The notes below the pieces were generated by a model, which had not been told where the DNA came from, ran no database searches, and saw nothing but the letters and a program-made list of their open reading frames with translations. The translations under genes and the position numbers were made by a program. Below, piece by piece: positions 7,733-15,167 of a stretch of 37,409 bases of DNA (position 1 is the stretch's first letter; every line of letters begins with the position of its first letter). The stretch comes from Blastocatellia bacterium. Its GTDB lineage: Bacteria > Acidobacteriota > Blastocatellia > Chloracidobacteriales > Chloracidobacteriaceae. Location: the NCBI GenBank assembly GCA_019695185.1, contig JAIBAN010000080.1, positions 1 through 37,409 on the forward strand, in the 5' to 3' direction.

Positions 7733-9034
7733 TTAACCTTCGTCTTTAACCTGCACCACGAGCAATGCTGCCACGAGCATACTGGCACCGCCCAGCATGA
7801 CTACATAGAGCGGGTTGTTGTGGAAAACATGCTCCACCAACGGCTGAAAGGTCAGGGAGGCCAGGATTTCGGGAATCACAATGAAAAAGTTGAAAATCCC
7901 CATATAGAGGCCCAACCGTTCCGGGGGCAGCGCTCCGGCCAGAATCGCATAGGGCATGGAAAGAATTGAGGCCCAGGCAATTCCGACGCCGACCATAGTC
8001 AGCAGCAACATTTGCTGGTCGTGAATGACATAAACCGAAAGCAGGCCCAGCCCGCCACACACCAGCGAACCGGCATGGACGGCTTTGCGGCCAATTCGGG
8101 ATGCCAAGGGGGGTAGGGCAAAAGCCACCGCAAAACAGACAATCGAGTAAATCGAAAAGCAAAAACCGGCCCAACTGGTGCCCTTGTCATAGAGTGGCGA
8201 TTCCGGACCACTGGCTCCAAAGACATGCCGCGCCACAGTTGGGCCAAAGAAAATCCACATGCAGAACAAGCCCAGCCACGTGAAAAACTGGACCGCCGCC
8301 AAGCGCCACATGGCTTCAGGAATATGGGCCATGCCTTCAAAAATTTCCTTGAAGAGGTTACCGATAAAGCCGCCCAAACCTTCCTTGGAGCGTTCCTTTT
8401 GAAAGGCTTCCAGGTCTTCTGGCGGGTACTCGTTTGAAGTGAAAATCGTCCACAGAACTGCCAGCAAATAAACCGCGGCTCCCGCCTGGAATGAATAGGT
8501 GACTGCCAGGGGCACCCCGTTGGCGCTCTTCCCGGTGATGCCCAGATTGGTCAGAATCAAAGGCATGGCGTTGGCAAGCGAAGCACCCAACCCGATGAAA
8601 AAGCTTTGCATGACAAACCCGGTTGTGCGCTGGGCCACGTTCAGTTTGTCGGCGACAAAAGCGCGGAATGGTTCCATGCTGATATTGTTGCTTGAATCCA
8701 GTATCCACAGGAGCACCGCCGCCATCCGCACGTTTGGCGAATTGGGCATGAGGAGCAAAGCCACACTTGCCAGCACTGCACCAATCAGGAAGTAAGGCCG
8801 CCGCCTGCCGAGGCGGGTCCAGGTCCGGTCGCTCAAGGCTCCAATCACGGGTTGAATGAGCAGTCCGGTCATCGGGGCAGCCAGCCACAGGAGTGCCAGT
8901 TCGTCCGGTTTGGCTCCCAATTTTTCATAGATGGGGCTCATGTTGGCCATTTGCAGGCCCCAGCCGAACTGGATTCCAAAAAAACCGAAACTCATGTTCC
9001 AGATTTGCCAAAAGGTGAGGTGAGGCTTTTTCAT
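7733..9034 (-). CDS. MFS sugar transporter, SLC45/GPH-like
   Basis: A 433-aa inner-membrane carrier with about 12 hydrophobic segments. The N-terminal FWQIWNMSFGFFGIQFG and the loop DRTWTRLGRRRP between helices 2 and 3 match the SLC45-like branch of the major facilitator superfamily, whose bacterial members sit in maltose or sucrose utilisation loci. As the last gene of a run that encodes amylase, glucoamylase and MalQ, it most likely imports maltose or short malto-oligosaccharides by proton symport. The start codon directly follows four copies of a heptamer repeat, with no Shine-Dalgarno between them. The N-terminus nevertheless matches the family, so I keep it. The stop is TAA. Confidence 0.85.
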   Translation of the reverse strand: MKKPHLTFWQIWNMSFGFFGIQFGWGLQMANMSPIYEKLGAKPDELALLWLAAPMTGLLIQPVIGALSDRTWTRLGRRRPYFLIGAVLASVALLLMPNSPNVRMAAVLLWILDSSNNISMEPFRAFVADKLNVAQRTTGFVMQSFFIGLGASLANAMPLILTNLGITGKSANGVPLAVTYSFQAGAAVYLLAVLWTIFTSNEYPPEDLEAFQKERSKEGLGGFIGNLFKEIFEGMAHIPEAMWRLAAVQFFTWLGLFCMWIFFGPTVARHVFGASGPESPLYDKGTSWAGFCFSIYSIVCFAVAFALPPLASRIGRKAVHAGSLVCGGLGLLSVYVIHDQQMLLLTMVGVGIAWASILSMPYAILAGALPPERLGLYMGIFNFFIVIPEILASLTFQPLVEHVFHNNPLYVVMLGGASMLVAALLVVQVKDEG

Positions 9035-9062
9035 AATTGAGAATTGAGAATTGAGAATTGAG
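9035..9062. repeat. AATTGAG heptamer array (4 copies)
   Basis: Four perfect AATTGAG copies (reverse complement CTCAATT) touch the MFS start codon at 9034. They occupy the place where a ribosome-binding site would be expected. Confidence 0.9.
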
Positions 9063-9105
9063 AATTATTGGCTGCACTCCGCAATTTCCGCCTACACCCT
9101 TGAAA

Positions 9106-10791
9106 TTATTCGGTGTTTTCCGGCTGGATTTCGGTTTCAATCGGTTGATTGGTAACGACTTCCGAAGCGACCACCGCTGGCTCCGTCAATGGTTCGGTTT
9201 CGGAATCGGAATCATCCATTTCGGTTTCCTCGGTGGCTTCAGCTTCGGCCTCCTCTTTGGGCAAGGGAACCGTGCGTCCATAGAGTTCTGTCAGCTTCTT
9301 GAGTCGTTCCACCATTTGCCAGGTTAAATCGTCAGCCTGGTACCGCCATTCCCAATTCCCCTTGCCACTGCCGGGCAGGTTCATGCGGGCAGTTGAATCC
9401 AGCCCCAGCACATCCTGCAATTGAACCATACTGATGTCTGCCACCGAGGCCCAGGCGGTGCGGATAAAGTCCCAATGGATTTCTTTGCCCTTGGTATTGA
9501 GGTATTCCAGGCAAAACTGTTGCTCTCTTTCAACCTGTTCTTTGGTTCGGGTGGAGCTTCCTCCGGCGCTGCTGTGAAACCAGCCCACGGCGGTGTCATT
9601 GTCGTGGGTTCCAACATAGACCACACAATTGGGCAGGTAGTTATGTGGCAGGTCATGGTTGGTGGCGTCCGAACTGAACCCAAACTGGAGAATCCGCATT
9701 CCGGGAAACTCGAATTCATCGCGGAGTGCCACCACATCAGGTGTAATGACGCCCAAATCCTCGGCAATAATGGGCATATCAGGAAACGCAAGCCGCAGGG
9801 TTTGAAACAGGTCGCGCCCCGGCACCTTGACCCAGCGGCCTTTTTTCGCGGTCTTGGCACCAAATTTGACCTCCCAGCAGGCGGCAAATCCCCGGAAATG
9901 GTCCATCCGGATGATGTCCACGAAATCGAGCACGCTTTTGACACGGGCAATCCACCAGGCATAACCCGTTTCGTGCATCGCTTCCCAGTTGTAAAGCGGG
10001 TTGCCCCACAATTGCCCGTCCTTGCTGAAGTAGTCCGGCGGCACGCCGGCCACCACGGTGGGCGTGCCGGTGGCGTCGAGTTTGAAACATTCTTTGGCAC
10101 ACCAGACATCTGCTGAATCAAAGGCCACAAAAATCGGAATGTCGCCAATAATCCGAATTCCTTTTTCCACGCAGTATGTCCGCAGAGCTTTCCATTGGCG
10201 GAAAAACAGGAATTGGGCGTATTTATGGGCTTCGACCGAATCGTGAAAGGTGGCACGGGCTTCGGCCAGGGCAGCGGTTTCCCGCAGTTTTAATGCAGTC
10301 GGCCATTTGTCCCAACTGGCTCCGTGATGTGCGTCCTTCAAGGCGCGAAACAACGCATAGTCTTCCAGCCAGGACGCTTTTTCACGGCAGAATTCGGCAA
10401 ATTCCGCCTGGATGGACTCAGTTCCGTGCTTTGTGAAATGTGCATAAGCTGTGGCCAGCATGTTGAGCTTGTAGGTCACGACTTTGCCAAAATCCACCCG
10501 CTTGGCTGGAAAATCAGGCAGCGGAGCCAAGTCGGCTTCGTTAAGCAGTCCATCACGCACCAGGTGGTCAGGACTGACCAGGAACGGGTTTCCGGCAAAA
10601 GCCGAAAAACAGGCGTAAGGCGAATCACCAAATCCGGTTGGCCCCAACGGCAGCACCTGCCACAGTTGTTGGCCGGAATGAACCAGAAAATCAATAAACC
10701 GATAGGCTTCGTCGCCTAAATCACCAATGCCGTACTTGCTGGGAAACGAGGTCGGATGGACCAGGACACCACTTGAGCGGGAAAAAGTCAC
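9106..10791 (-). CDS. malQ: 4-alpha-glucanotransferase (GH77, amylomaltase/D-enzyme)
   Basis: Cytosolic enzyme that transfers alpha-1,4-glucan segments between malto-oligosaccharides and releases glucose. GH77 landmarks in order are SGVLVHPTSFPSKYGIGDLG at the N-terminus, SPYACFSAFAGNP, IPIFVAFDSADVW, RMDHFRGF (nucleophile Asp about 297), IIAEDLG (acid/base Glu about 344) and GTHDNDT (third Asp about 397). I start it at the GTG at 10791, which has AGGAG 7 nt upstream; an upstream in-frame GTG (10818) lies inside a REP-like repeat. That gives 561 aa, longer than the usual 500 or so, because a Glu/Asp-rich tail of about 50 residues follows the catalytic domain (about 511-561). It has no signal peptide. 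It lies between the GH15 gene and the MFS transporter, with the expected role of processing imported malto-oligosaccharides. Confidence 0.95.
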   Translation of the reverse strand: MTFSRSSGVLVHPTSFPSKYGIGDLGDEAYRFIDFLVHSGQQLWQVLPLGPTGFGDSPYACFSAFAGNPFLVSPDHLVRDGLLNEADLAPLPDFPAKRVDFGKVVTYKLNMLATAYAHFTKHGTESIQAEFAEFCREKASWLEDYALFRALKDAHHGASWDKWPTALKLRETAALAEARATFHDSVEAHKYAQFLFFRQWKALRTYCVEKGIRIIGDIPIFVAFDSADVWCAKECFKLDATGTPTVVAGVPPDYFSKDGQLWGNPLYNWEAMHETGYAWWIARVKSVLDFVDIIRMDHFRGFAACWEVKFGAKTAKKGRWVKVPGRDLFQTLRLAFPDMPIIAEDLGVITPDVVALRDEFEFPGMRILQFGFSSDATNHDLPHNYLPNCVVYVGTHDNDTAVGWFHSSAGGSSTRTKEQVEREQQFCLEYLNTKGKEIHWDFIRTAWASVADISMVQLQDVLGLDSTARMNLPGSGKGNWEWRYQADDLTWQMVERLKKLTELYGRTVPLPKEEAEAEATEETEMDDSDSETEPLTEPAVVASEVVTNQPIETEIQPENTE

Positions 10792-10810
10792 TAGGTTGCT
10801 CCTTGTTCTG

Positions 10811-10887
10811 AGTTCCACCTTCAGGTGGCAGTTTAGAGTTCCGCCTTCAGGCGGCAGTTTAGAGTTCCACCTTCAGGTGGCAGTTTC
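10811..10887. repeat. Three tandem REP-like palindromic units
   Basis: Three head-to-tail units of about 26 bp, each AGAGTTCC(A/G)CCTTCAGG(T/C)GGCAGTTT. The first and third have the CCACC/GGTGG core and the middle one CCGCC/GGCGG, which shows paired compensatory changes in the palindrome. They lie just upstream of malQ. Confidence 0.9.
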
Positions 10888-10918
10888 AGGGAACAACAAA
10901 ATGTATGTTTTCCTTCCT

Positions 10919-11062
10919 GGTCCAACCTGATGGTCTTTGATTTTTTAATTTGGTAATTCGGTCGCGTCAGCGACCGCTGATTGTAGCCGTGTGTTTTAAC
11001 GCACGGGGAAAGCAGCCAAGATTAATACCAAATCAAATCGGCAAAGACCATCAGGTTGGACA
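10919..11062. mobile_element. MITE-like palindromic element
   Basis: Terminal inverted repeats with perfect 20-bp arms (10920-10939 and 11042-11061) continue inwards as an imperfect AT-rich stem (TTTGGTA/TACCAAA). The centre carries two more hairpins, GGTCGC-GTCA-GCGACC and CCGTGTG-TTTTAA-CGCACGG. The element is about 142 bp with no coding capacity, flanked on both sides by REP-like units. I see no clear target-site duplication. The MITE label is an inference from structure. Confidence 0.6.
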
Positions 11063-11066
11063 CCAG

Positions 11067-11122
11067 ACCGCCGCCTAAAGGCGGAACTCAGAACTGCCGC
11101 CTAAAGGCGGAACTCAGAACTA
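11067..11122. repeat. Two tandem REP-like units (CCGCC-TAAA-GGCGG)
   Basis: Two head-to-tail units in the orientation opposite to those at 10811-10887. The outer edge overlaps the TAG stop of the GH15 gene. Confidence 0.85.
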
Positions 11123-13234
11123 TTTTTTCTGAAAATGGCTGCGCACCACTTCAGGCATTTCGACAATCCGTTTTTGTTCGATACCCAGCACCAGCCGGAT
11201 AAACTGGGCCTCGCTCCAGGCCAACGGCGTGGCGCTGCCCGTGCCTTTGCCAAATTTCCAGCGGATGTCCGGTGTCCAGGTCCGGTCCCAGACCTGTTCG
11301 CTGATAAGTCCCGTCGGTCCGGCAAATCCCTGCATGGCCTTGGCATGGAGATTGGCGTCTTCGCCCTTGGCAATCGCATATTCGCCGCGTTCGCCGGTCA
11401 GTAAGGTCCAGAGCCTGCCGGTGCCGCGCACCGTCGGGTCCCAGCCGCTGCCGTCCAGCCGTTCGCCATAGCCATCGTGATTGTAACGATACCAGCAAGG
11501 GCCGCCCGGCGTCTCCACTTTAATGGTTTTGTCAATCACAGCCAGCGAACGGACGATTTTGGGGTCGTCAGCGGATTTAATGCCCAGCCGGACCAGTTCC
11601 AGAAACCCGGCGTCTACGATGGCCCGTTCGTCAAATTTTCCAGCCCCGTTATTGATTTCGATTTGAAATCCGTCATTCGGGTTTTTGTTGTTGCCGATGC
11701 GATAATAGTAACCGCGTTCCCGGTCCCCGGCATCCAGTGGCCCGGTGGTGGTGTAACACCATTCTTCCACCCCATTCGCCCAATCGTTGGCGGCTTTCAG
11801 GTAGCGATTGGCATCATCGTTTTTGCCCAGTTTGCGGGCAATGTCGGCGGCACAGACAAGTCCTGCAATCTCGGCGGCAATGGTTGAGGGCGAAAGCCCT
11901 TCTTCTTCCTCCCATCGTTCCTGTTCAGTGGCCGGACCTTTTTTGAGAATGTATTCCGCCGCCGGACGCACATGTTTGCGCCACGTGTTGTCGTCAAAGC
12001 GTTCCAGTTGCCAGGCCAGAATCAGCGGATAGGCAGCTTCGTCCATTTGGGTGGTGTTCCAGAAGGGCCGTCCGTCGAGCCAGGAATTCTGGGGAAAGCT
12101 GCCATCCGCCTTTTGTTGCACGTTGAAAAGATAATCCAGAGCGCGTCCGGCGGCTTCCTTGTCACCCAGAGCCAGCCAGGTGCAGGCAACCTGGTACAAA
12201 TCACGGGACCAGACCAGGTGATACCCGCCAAAGTTGGCATCATCGGCATTTCCGGCATCGCCCCAGGGAACCGAGATACTGGCAATCGAGGCACCCCGAT
12301 AGGTTTTGTCTTCGTGGGCCAGCAAAACCATGGCAGCCATTGTGTAGGTATCGCGGTACGCCGGATTCACCACTGGCAGCCGCTTGACGAAACCGTGCCA
12401 TTCGTCTTCATTCGCTTTTTTGAGGGCTAAAACCCCGTCCTTGAGCGAAGACTGCGCCTGTTCCAGTGCGGACTGCGGGGCCTCGCCAAAACCGAAAGCC
12501 AGCACCGAGTCAAACCCGCCCAGTTGGGCAAGCTGGACGATGTTTCCGTCGCTGGCCCGCTTTTTCCAATGGTCAAACGTGCCATCTTCGGTGATATCGG
12601 TCCAACCGTCGGAAACTCCGGCAAACCCGGTTGAAGTATTGACAAACGGCGGTTTGGCGGTGACAGCCAGGGTGATGTTTCCCTCCTGGGCAATCAGGGC
12701 GGTGCCTTCGCTGTAACCCGTATCATGCATGCCGCTGTTGGCAATGGCCGGGTCAATCAGGGCATAAATCCGGTACGGGGTTTTGTCGGTTTTTGAAAGC
12801 GGCCTGAAGCTCACCTGTACCAGCAGGGTGTTCCGGTTGGGGTCGGTCGTGTAGGTTTTTTGCAGCTCCCACCGTGCTCCGTCGCTCGATAGTTGGGTGT
12901 AACTGAGGGCTGATTTGTCCGTCCAGGTGGTTTCGTGTTTGACGGCATGTTTGGAGTCCAGCCGGTAATAGCTCTTGCCGTCCGTAATGATGAAATCAAG
13001 ATTTCGCAGATTGGGCGTGTCCAGGCGCGGATAGTACACCTCGGTCAGACCTTTCTCGCCGAGCGTGTACCAGACCTTGGAACGGACATTGACCGCCGTC
13101 CCGACCCCCAGCTTATGCCCGCTGGTCCAGGTCGCGGTTGCGCCCGGTTTTCCGGGGGCTTCCTGAGCCAAACAGGGTGCCGATTCGGAAAGGATGAATG
13201 CCATTAGGAGAAGAAAAAAAGTTGTTTTCAGCAT
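11120..13234 (-). CDS. Secreted GH15 glucoamylase/glucodextranase-like enzyme
   Basis: A 704-aa exo-acting glucan hydrolase expected to release glucose from the non-reducing ends of malto-oligosaccharides or starch (or alpha-1,6-glucan if glucodextranase-like). The signal peptide MLKTTFFLLLMAFILSESAPCLAQ is followed by a beta-sandwich N-terminal domain typical of bacterial glucodextranase (VYYPRLDTPNLR...DGKSYYRLDS) and then the (alpha/alpha)6 barrel. HLVWSRDLYQV contacts subsite -1, the general acid Glu is in the EEEEGLSPSTIA region and the general base Glu in PLAWSEAQFIRL. A longer reading from 13495 would run back through an inverted repeat and into the symporter gene, so I place the start at 13234 just before the signal peptide. 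No strong Shine-Dalgarno is visible. It ends with TAG, with TGA two codons on. Confidence 0.9.
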   Translation of the reverse strand: MLKTTFFLLLMAFILSESAPCLAQEAPGKPGATATWTSGHKLGVGTAVNVRSKVWYTLGEKGLTEVYYPRLDTPNLRNLDFIITDGKSYYRLDSKHAVKHETTWTDKSALSYTQLSSDGARWELQKTYTTDPNRNTLLVQVSFRPLSKTDKTPYRIYALIDPAIANSGMHDTGYSEGTALIAQEGNITLAVTAKPPFVNTSTGFAGVSDGWTDITEDGTFDHWKKRASDGNIVQLAQLGGFDSVLAFGFGEAPQSALEQAQSSLKDGVLALKKANEDEWHGFVKRLPVVNPAYRDTYTMAAMVLLAHEDKTYRGASIASISVPWGDAGNADDANFGGYHLVWSRDLYQVACTWLALGDKEAAGRALDYLFNVQQKADGSFPQNSWLDGRPFWNTTQMDEAAYPLILAWQLERFDDNTWRKHVRPAAEYILKKGPATEQERWEEEEGLSPSTIAAEIAGLVCAADIARKLGKNDDANRYLKAANDWANGVEEWCYTTTGPLDAGDRERGYYYRIGNNKNPNDGFQIEINNGAGKFDERAIVDAGFLELVRLGIKSADDPKIVRSLAVIDKTIKVETPGGPCWYRYNHDGYGERLDGSGWDPTVRGTGRLWTLLTGERGEYAIAKGEDANLHAKAMQGFAGPTGLISEQVWDRTWTPDIRWKFGKGTGSATPLAWSEAQFIRLVLGIEQKRIVEMPEVVRSHFQKK

Positions 13235-13252
13235 GAATTTTCTTTTTGTTTT

Positions 13253-13351
13253 TTCACCGCAGAGGCGCAGAGGATTCGCAGAGTTTCCGCAGAGAGTTTT
13301 CTCGATTTTCTCCGCGAATCCTCTGCCAATCCTCTGCGCCTCTGCGGTGAA
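13253..13351. repeat. 24-bp inverted repeat built on CGCAGAG heptamers
   Basis: Perfect arms TTCACCGCAGAGGCGCAGAGG... (13253-13276) and its complement (13328-13351), with further CGCAGAG and CTCTGC steps inside (including GATTCGC/GCGAATC) that extend the stem imperfectly. It fills the gap between the symporter and GH15 genes and would form a large hairpin in a shared transcript. Confidence 0.9.
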
Positions 13352-13364
13352 GGTTTTGAAAAAA

Positions 13365-15029
13365 TCAGTAAAAATAAATCCATAGTCCAACCACCAGACC
13401 GCCCAAAACCATTGAGGCCCCCACATTGACCCGATGCCAGAACGGTGTTTCGTAGGTGTGCGGGTCATCCGAAGGCTTTTTGTCGGTAGTGGCAAAGGTC
13501 AGGTTTTTCAGTTTTTCCCGGTCGGGAGCCGGTCCTAGCAGGCTCACCACGACCAGCACCAGCGCGCAGACCACGAACATAATGACGGCATAGTGCAGGA
13601 AGTTGATTTTGAGAAAACTGTGGATGGCCGAGCCCGGTGCAAATGGCGTGCTTTTGTCCACCACTTCCAGAATGAACCGGGTCGCGCCCATGACAAAACC
13701 GGTGAGCAGGGAAGCCACCGCTCCTGAACCGGTAAAGCGGGGCGACAGAATGCCAAACACAAAACAGACGGCAATCGGCGGGCTGACATATGCCTGCACT
13801 GCCTGCAAATAGAGAAACAACTGGTTGGTCATTTTATTCAACAGCGGCACCCAGGCCAGACCCAGTATCACCAGCACCGCCGTGGCAATCCTTCCAAAGT
13901 TGACCAGTTCCTTTTCGGAAGCCTGCGGTTTCATCCGTTTGTAGACATCAATCGTCAGCAGCGTGGAGCTTGAGTTGAACACCGCGCTCATGGCACCCAT
14001 CAAGGCTGCAAGCAAGGCCGCCACCATCAATCCTTTGAGTCCCGGACTGAGCAGGTTTTCAATCATCAGAATATAGGCCGCATCAAAATTGGTGGTTCCA
14101 TCAGCCTTCAGCGGGAATTTGCTTTTGAAGAGCGCAAAGGCAATCATGCCCGGCATCACCAGAATGAAAACTGGCAGGACTTTCAAAAAACCCGCGAAAA
14201 TCGTCCCCATTTTGGCGTTGCCTTCGTCCTTGGCGGCCAGCACCCGCTGCACAATCACCTGGTCGGTACACCAGTACCAAATCCCCAGAATCGGCGCGCC
14301 AAAGAAAATCCCGGTCCAGGGGAAATCCGGATGGTCCGGGCCTTTTCCGGCAATCATGTGGAAATGGTCCGCCGGAAGGGCTGCCCGCAGTCCTTCGAAG
14401 CCTCCCACCTGCTGCATTCCCAGCACAGTCAGCACCACCGCGCCAAACACCAGAATCAGGGTTTGCACGAGGTCGGTATAAACGACGGCTTCAAAGCCTC
14501 CGGCCACGGTGTAAACCCCGGTAGCCACAATCAGAATCACCGAAGCCGTCAAGGGGTCCCAGCCCGCTACTTCCTTGAGCACGATTGCCGCTGCGTACAA
14601 ATGCACCGAAATTTTGGTGAAAATGTAGGCCAGAATGGAAATTCCGGTCAGGTAATTGCTGGCCGCTCGGTTGTAACGCCGTTCCAGAAACTCCGGCATC
14701 GTAAACACATTGTTTCGCAGGTAGAATGGCACAAAGACCCAGCCCAGAATGAGCAGCATAAAGCAGGCCAGCCATTCATAATGCCCGACTGCCAACCCTG
14801 AAGCCGCTCCCGAACCGGCCAGTCCAATAAAATGCTCGGTCGAAATGTTGGACACAAAGAGCGAGCCGCCAATCACAAACCAGCCCAGGTGTTTCCCGGC
14901 CAGAAAGTATTCGCTTGTGTTTCGTTCCTTGAGGGAGAAATACAGGCCAATCCCGAAAATAATGAGGAAATAGACTGCAATCACAACGTAATCGGGCGTG
15001 CTGAGGCCGGAGGCAAGGGGAAGGTGCAT
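13365..15029 (-). CDS. Sodium:solute symporter (SSS/SGLT-like), probable sugar uptake
   Basis: A 554-aa inner-membrane Na+-coupled transporter with about 14 hydrophobic segments. It begins DYVVIAVYFLIIFGIGLYFS and has the motifs SEYFLAGKHLGWFVIGGSLF and SNISTEHFIGLAGSGA, the latter typical of the SGLT-like (glucose/galactose/myo-inositol) branch. A long C-terminal loop precedes the last helix. Its place between secreted amylase and glucoamylase genes suggests it imports the glucose they release; the substrate is inferred from context. GAGGTGA sits 4-5 nt before the ATG. The stop is TGA. Confidence 0.88.
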   Translation of the reverse strand: MHLPLASGLSTPDYVVIAVYFLIIFGIGLYFSLKERNTSEYFLAGKHLGWFVIGGSLFVSNISTEHFIGLAGSGAASGLAVGHYEWLACFMLLILGWVFVPFYLRNNVFTMPEFLERRYNRAASNYLTGISILAYIFTKISVHLYAAAIVLKEVAGWDPLTASVILIVATGVYTVAGGFEAVVYTDLVQTLILVFGAVVLTVLGMQQVGGFEGLRAALPADHFHMIAGKGPDHPDFPWTGIFFGAPILGIWYWCTDQVIVQRVLAAKDEGNAKMGTIFAGFLKVLPVFILVMPGMIAFALFKSKFPLKADGTTNFDAAYILMIENLLSPGLKGLMVAALLAALMGAMSAVFNSSSTLLTIDVYKRMKPQASEKELVNFGRIATAVLVILGLAWVPLLNKMTNQLFLYLQAVQAYVSPPIAVCFVFGILSPRFTGSGAVASLLTGFVMGATRFILEVVDKSTPFAPGSAIHSFLKINFLHYAVIMFVVCALVLVVVSLLGPAPDREKLKNLTFATTDKKPSDDPHTYETPFWHRVNVGASMVLGGLVVGLWIYFY

Positions 15030-15048
15030 GGGTCACCTCAAAGGTTTA

Positions 15049-15164
15049 GAGTTCCGCCTTCAGGCGGCAGTTGTTCGTTCCACCTTCAGGTGGCTGTACA
15101 TGAAGAAAAAACTTCAGCCTGAAGGCTTCGTTCAAACAGCCGCCTGAAGGCGGAACTCAGAACT
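15049..15164. repeat. REP-like units in inverted arrangement
   Basis: Two units in one orientation (15049-15083, CCGCC/GGCGG and CCACC/GGTGG cores), a degenerate AACTTCAGCCTGAAGG palindrome, then one unit in the opposite orientation (15136-15164). The outer copies can pair into one long stem in the gap between the amylase and symporter genes. Confidence 0.85.
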
Positions 15165-15167
15165 TGG

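Noticed and set aside
10792..11119. Hidden small gene between malQ and GH15
   Set aside because: The whole stretch is accounted for by REP-like units and a palindromic element, and no frame has coding character.
13235..13495. N-terminal extension of the GH15 protein
   Set aside because: It would translate an intergenic inverted repeat and the end of the symporter gene, and would bury a good signal peptide that begins at 13234.
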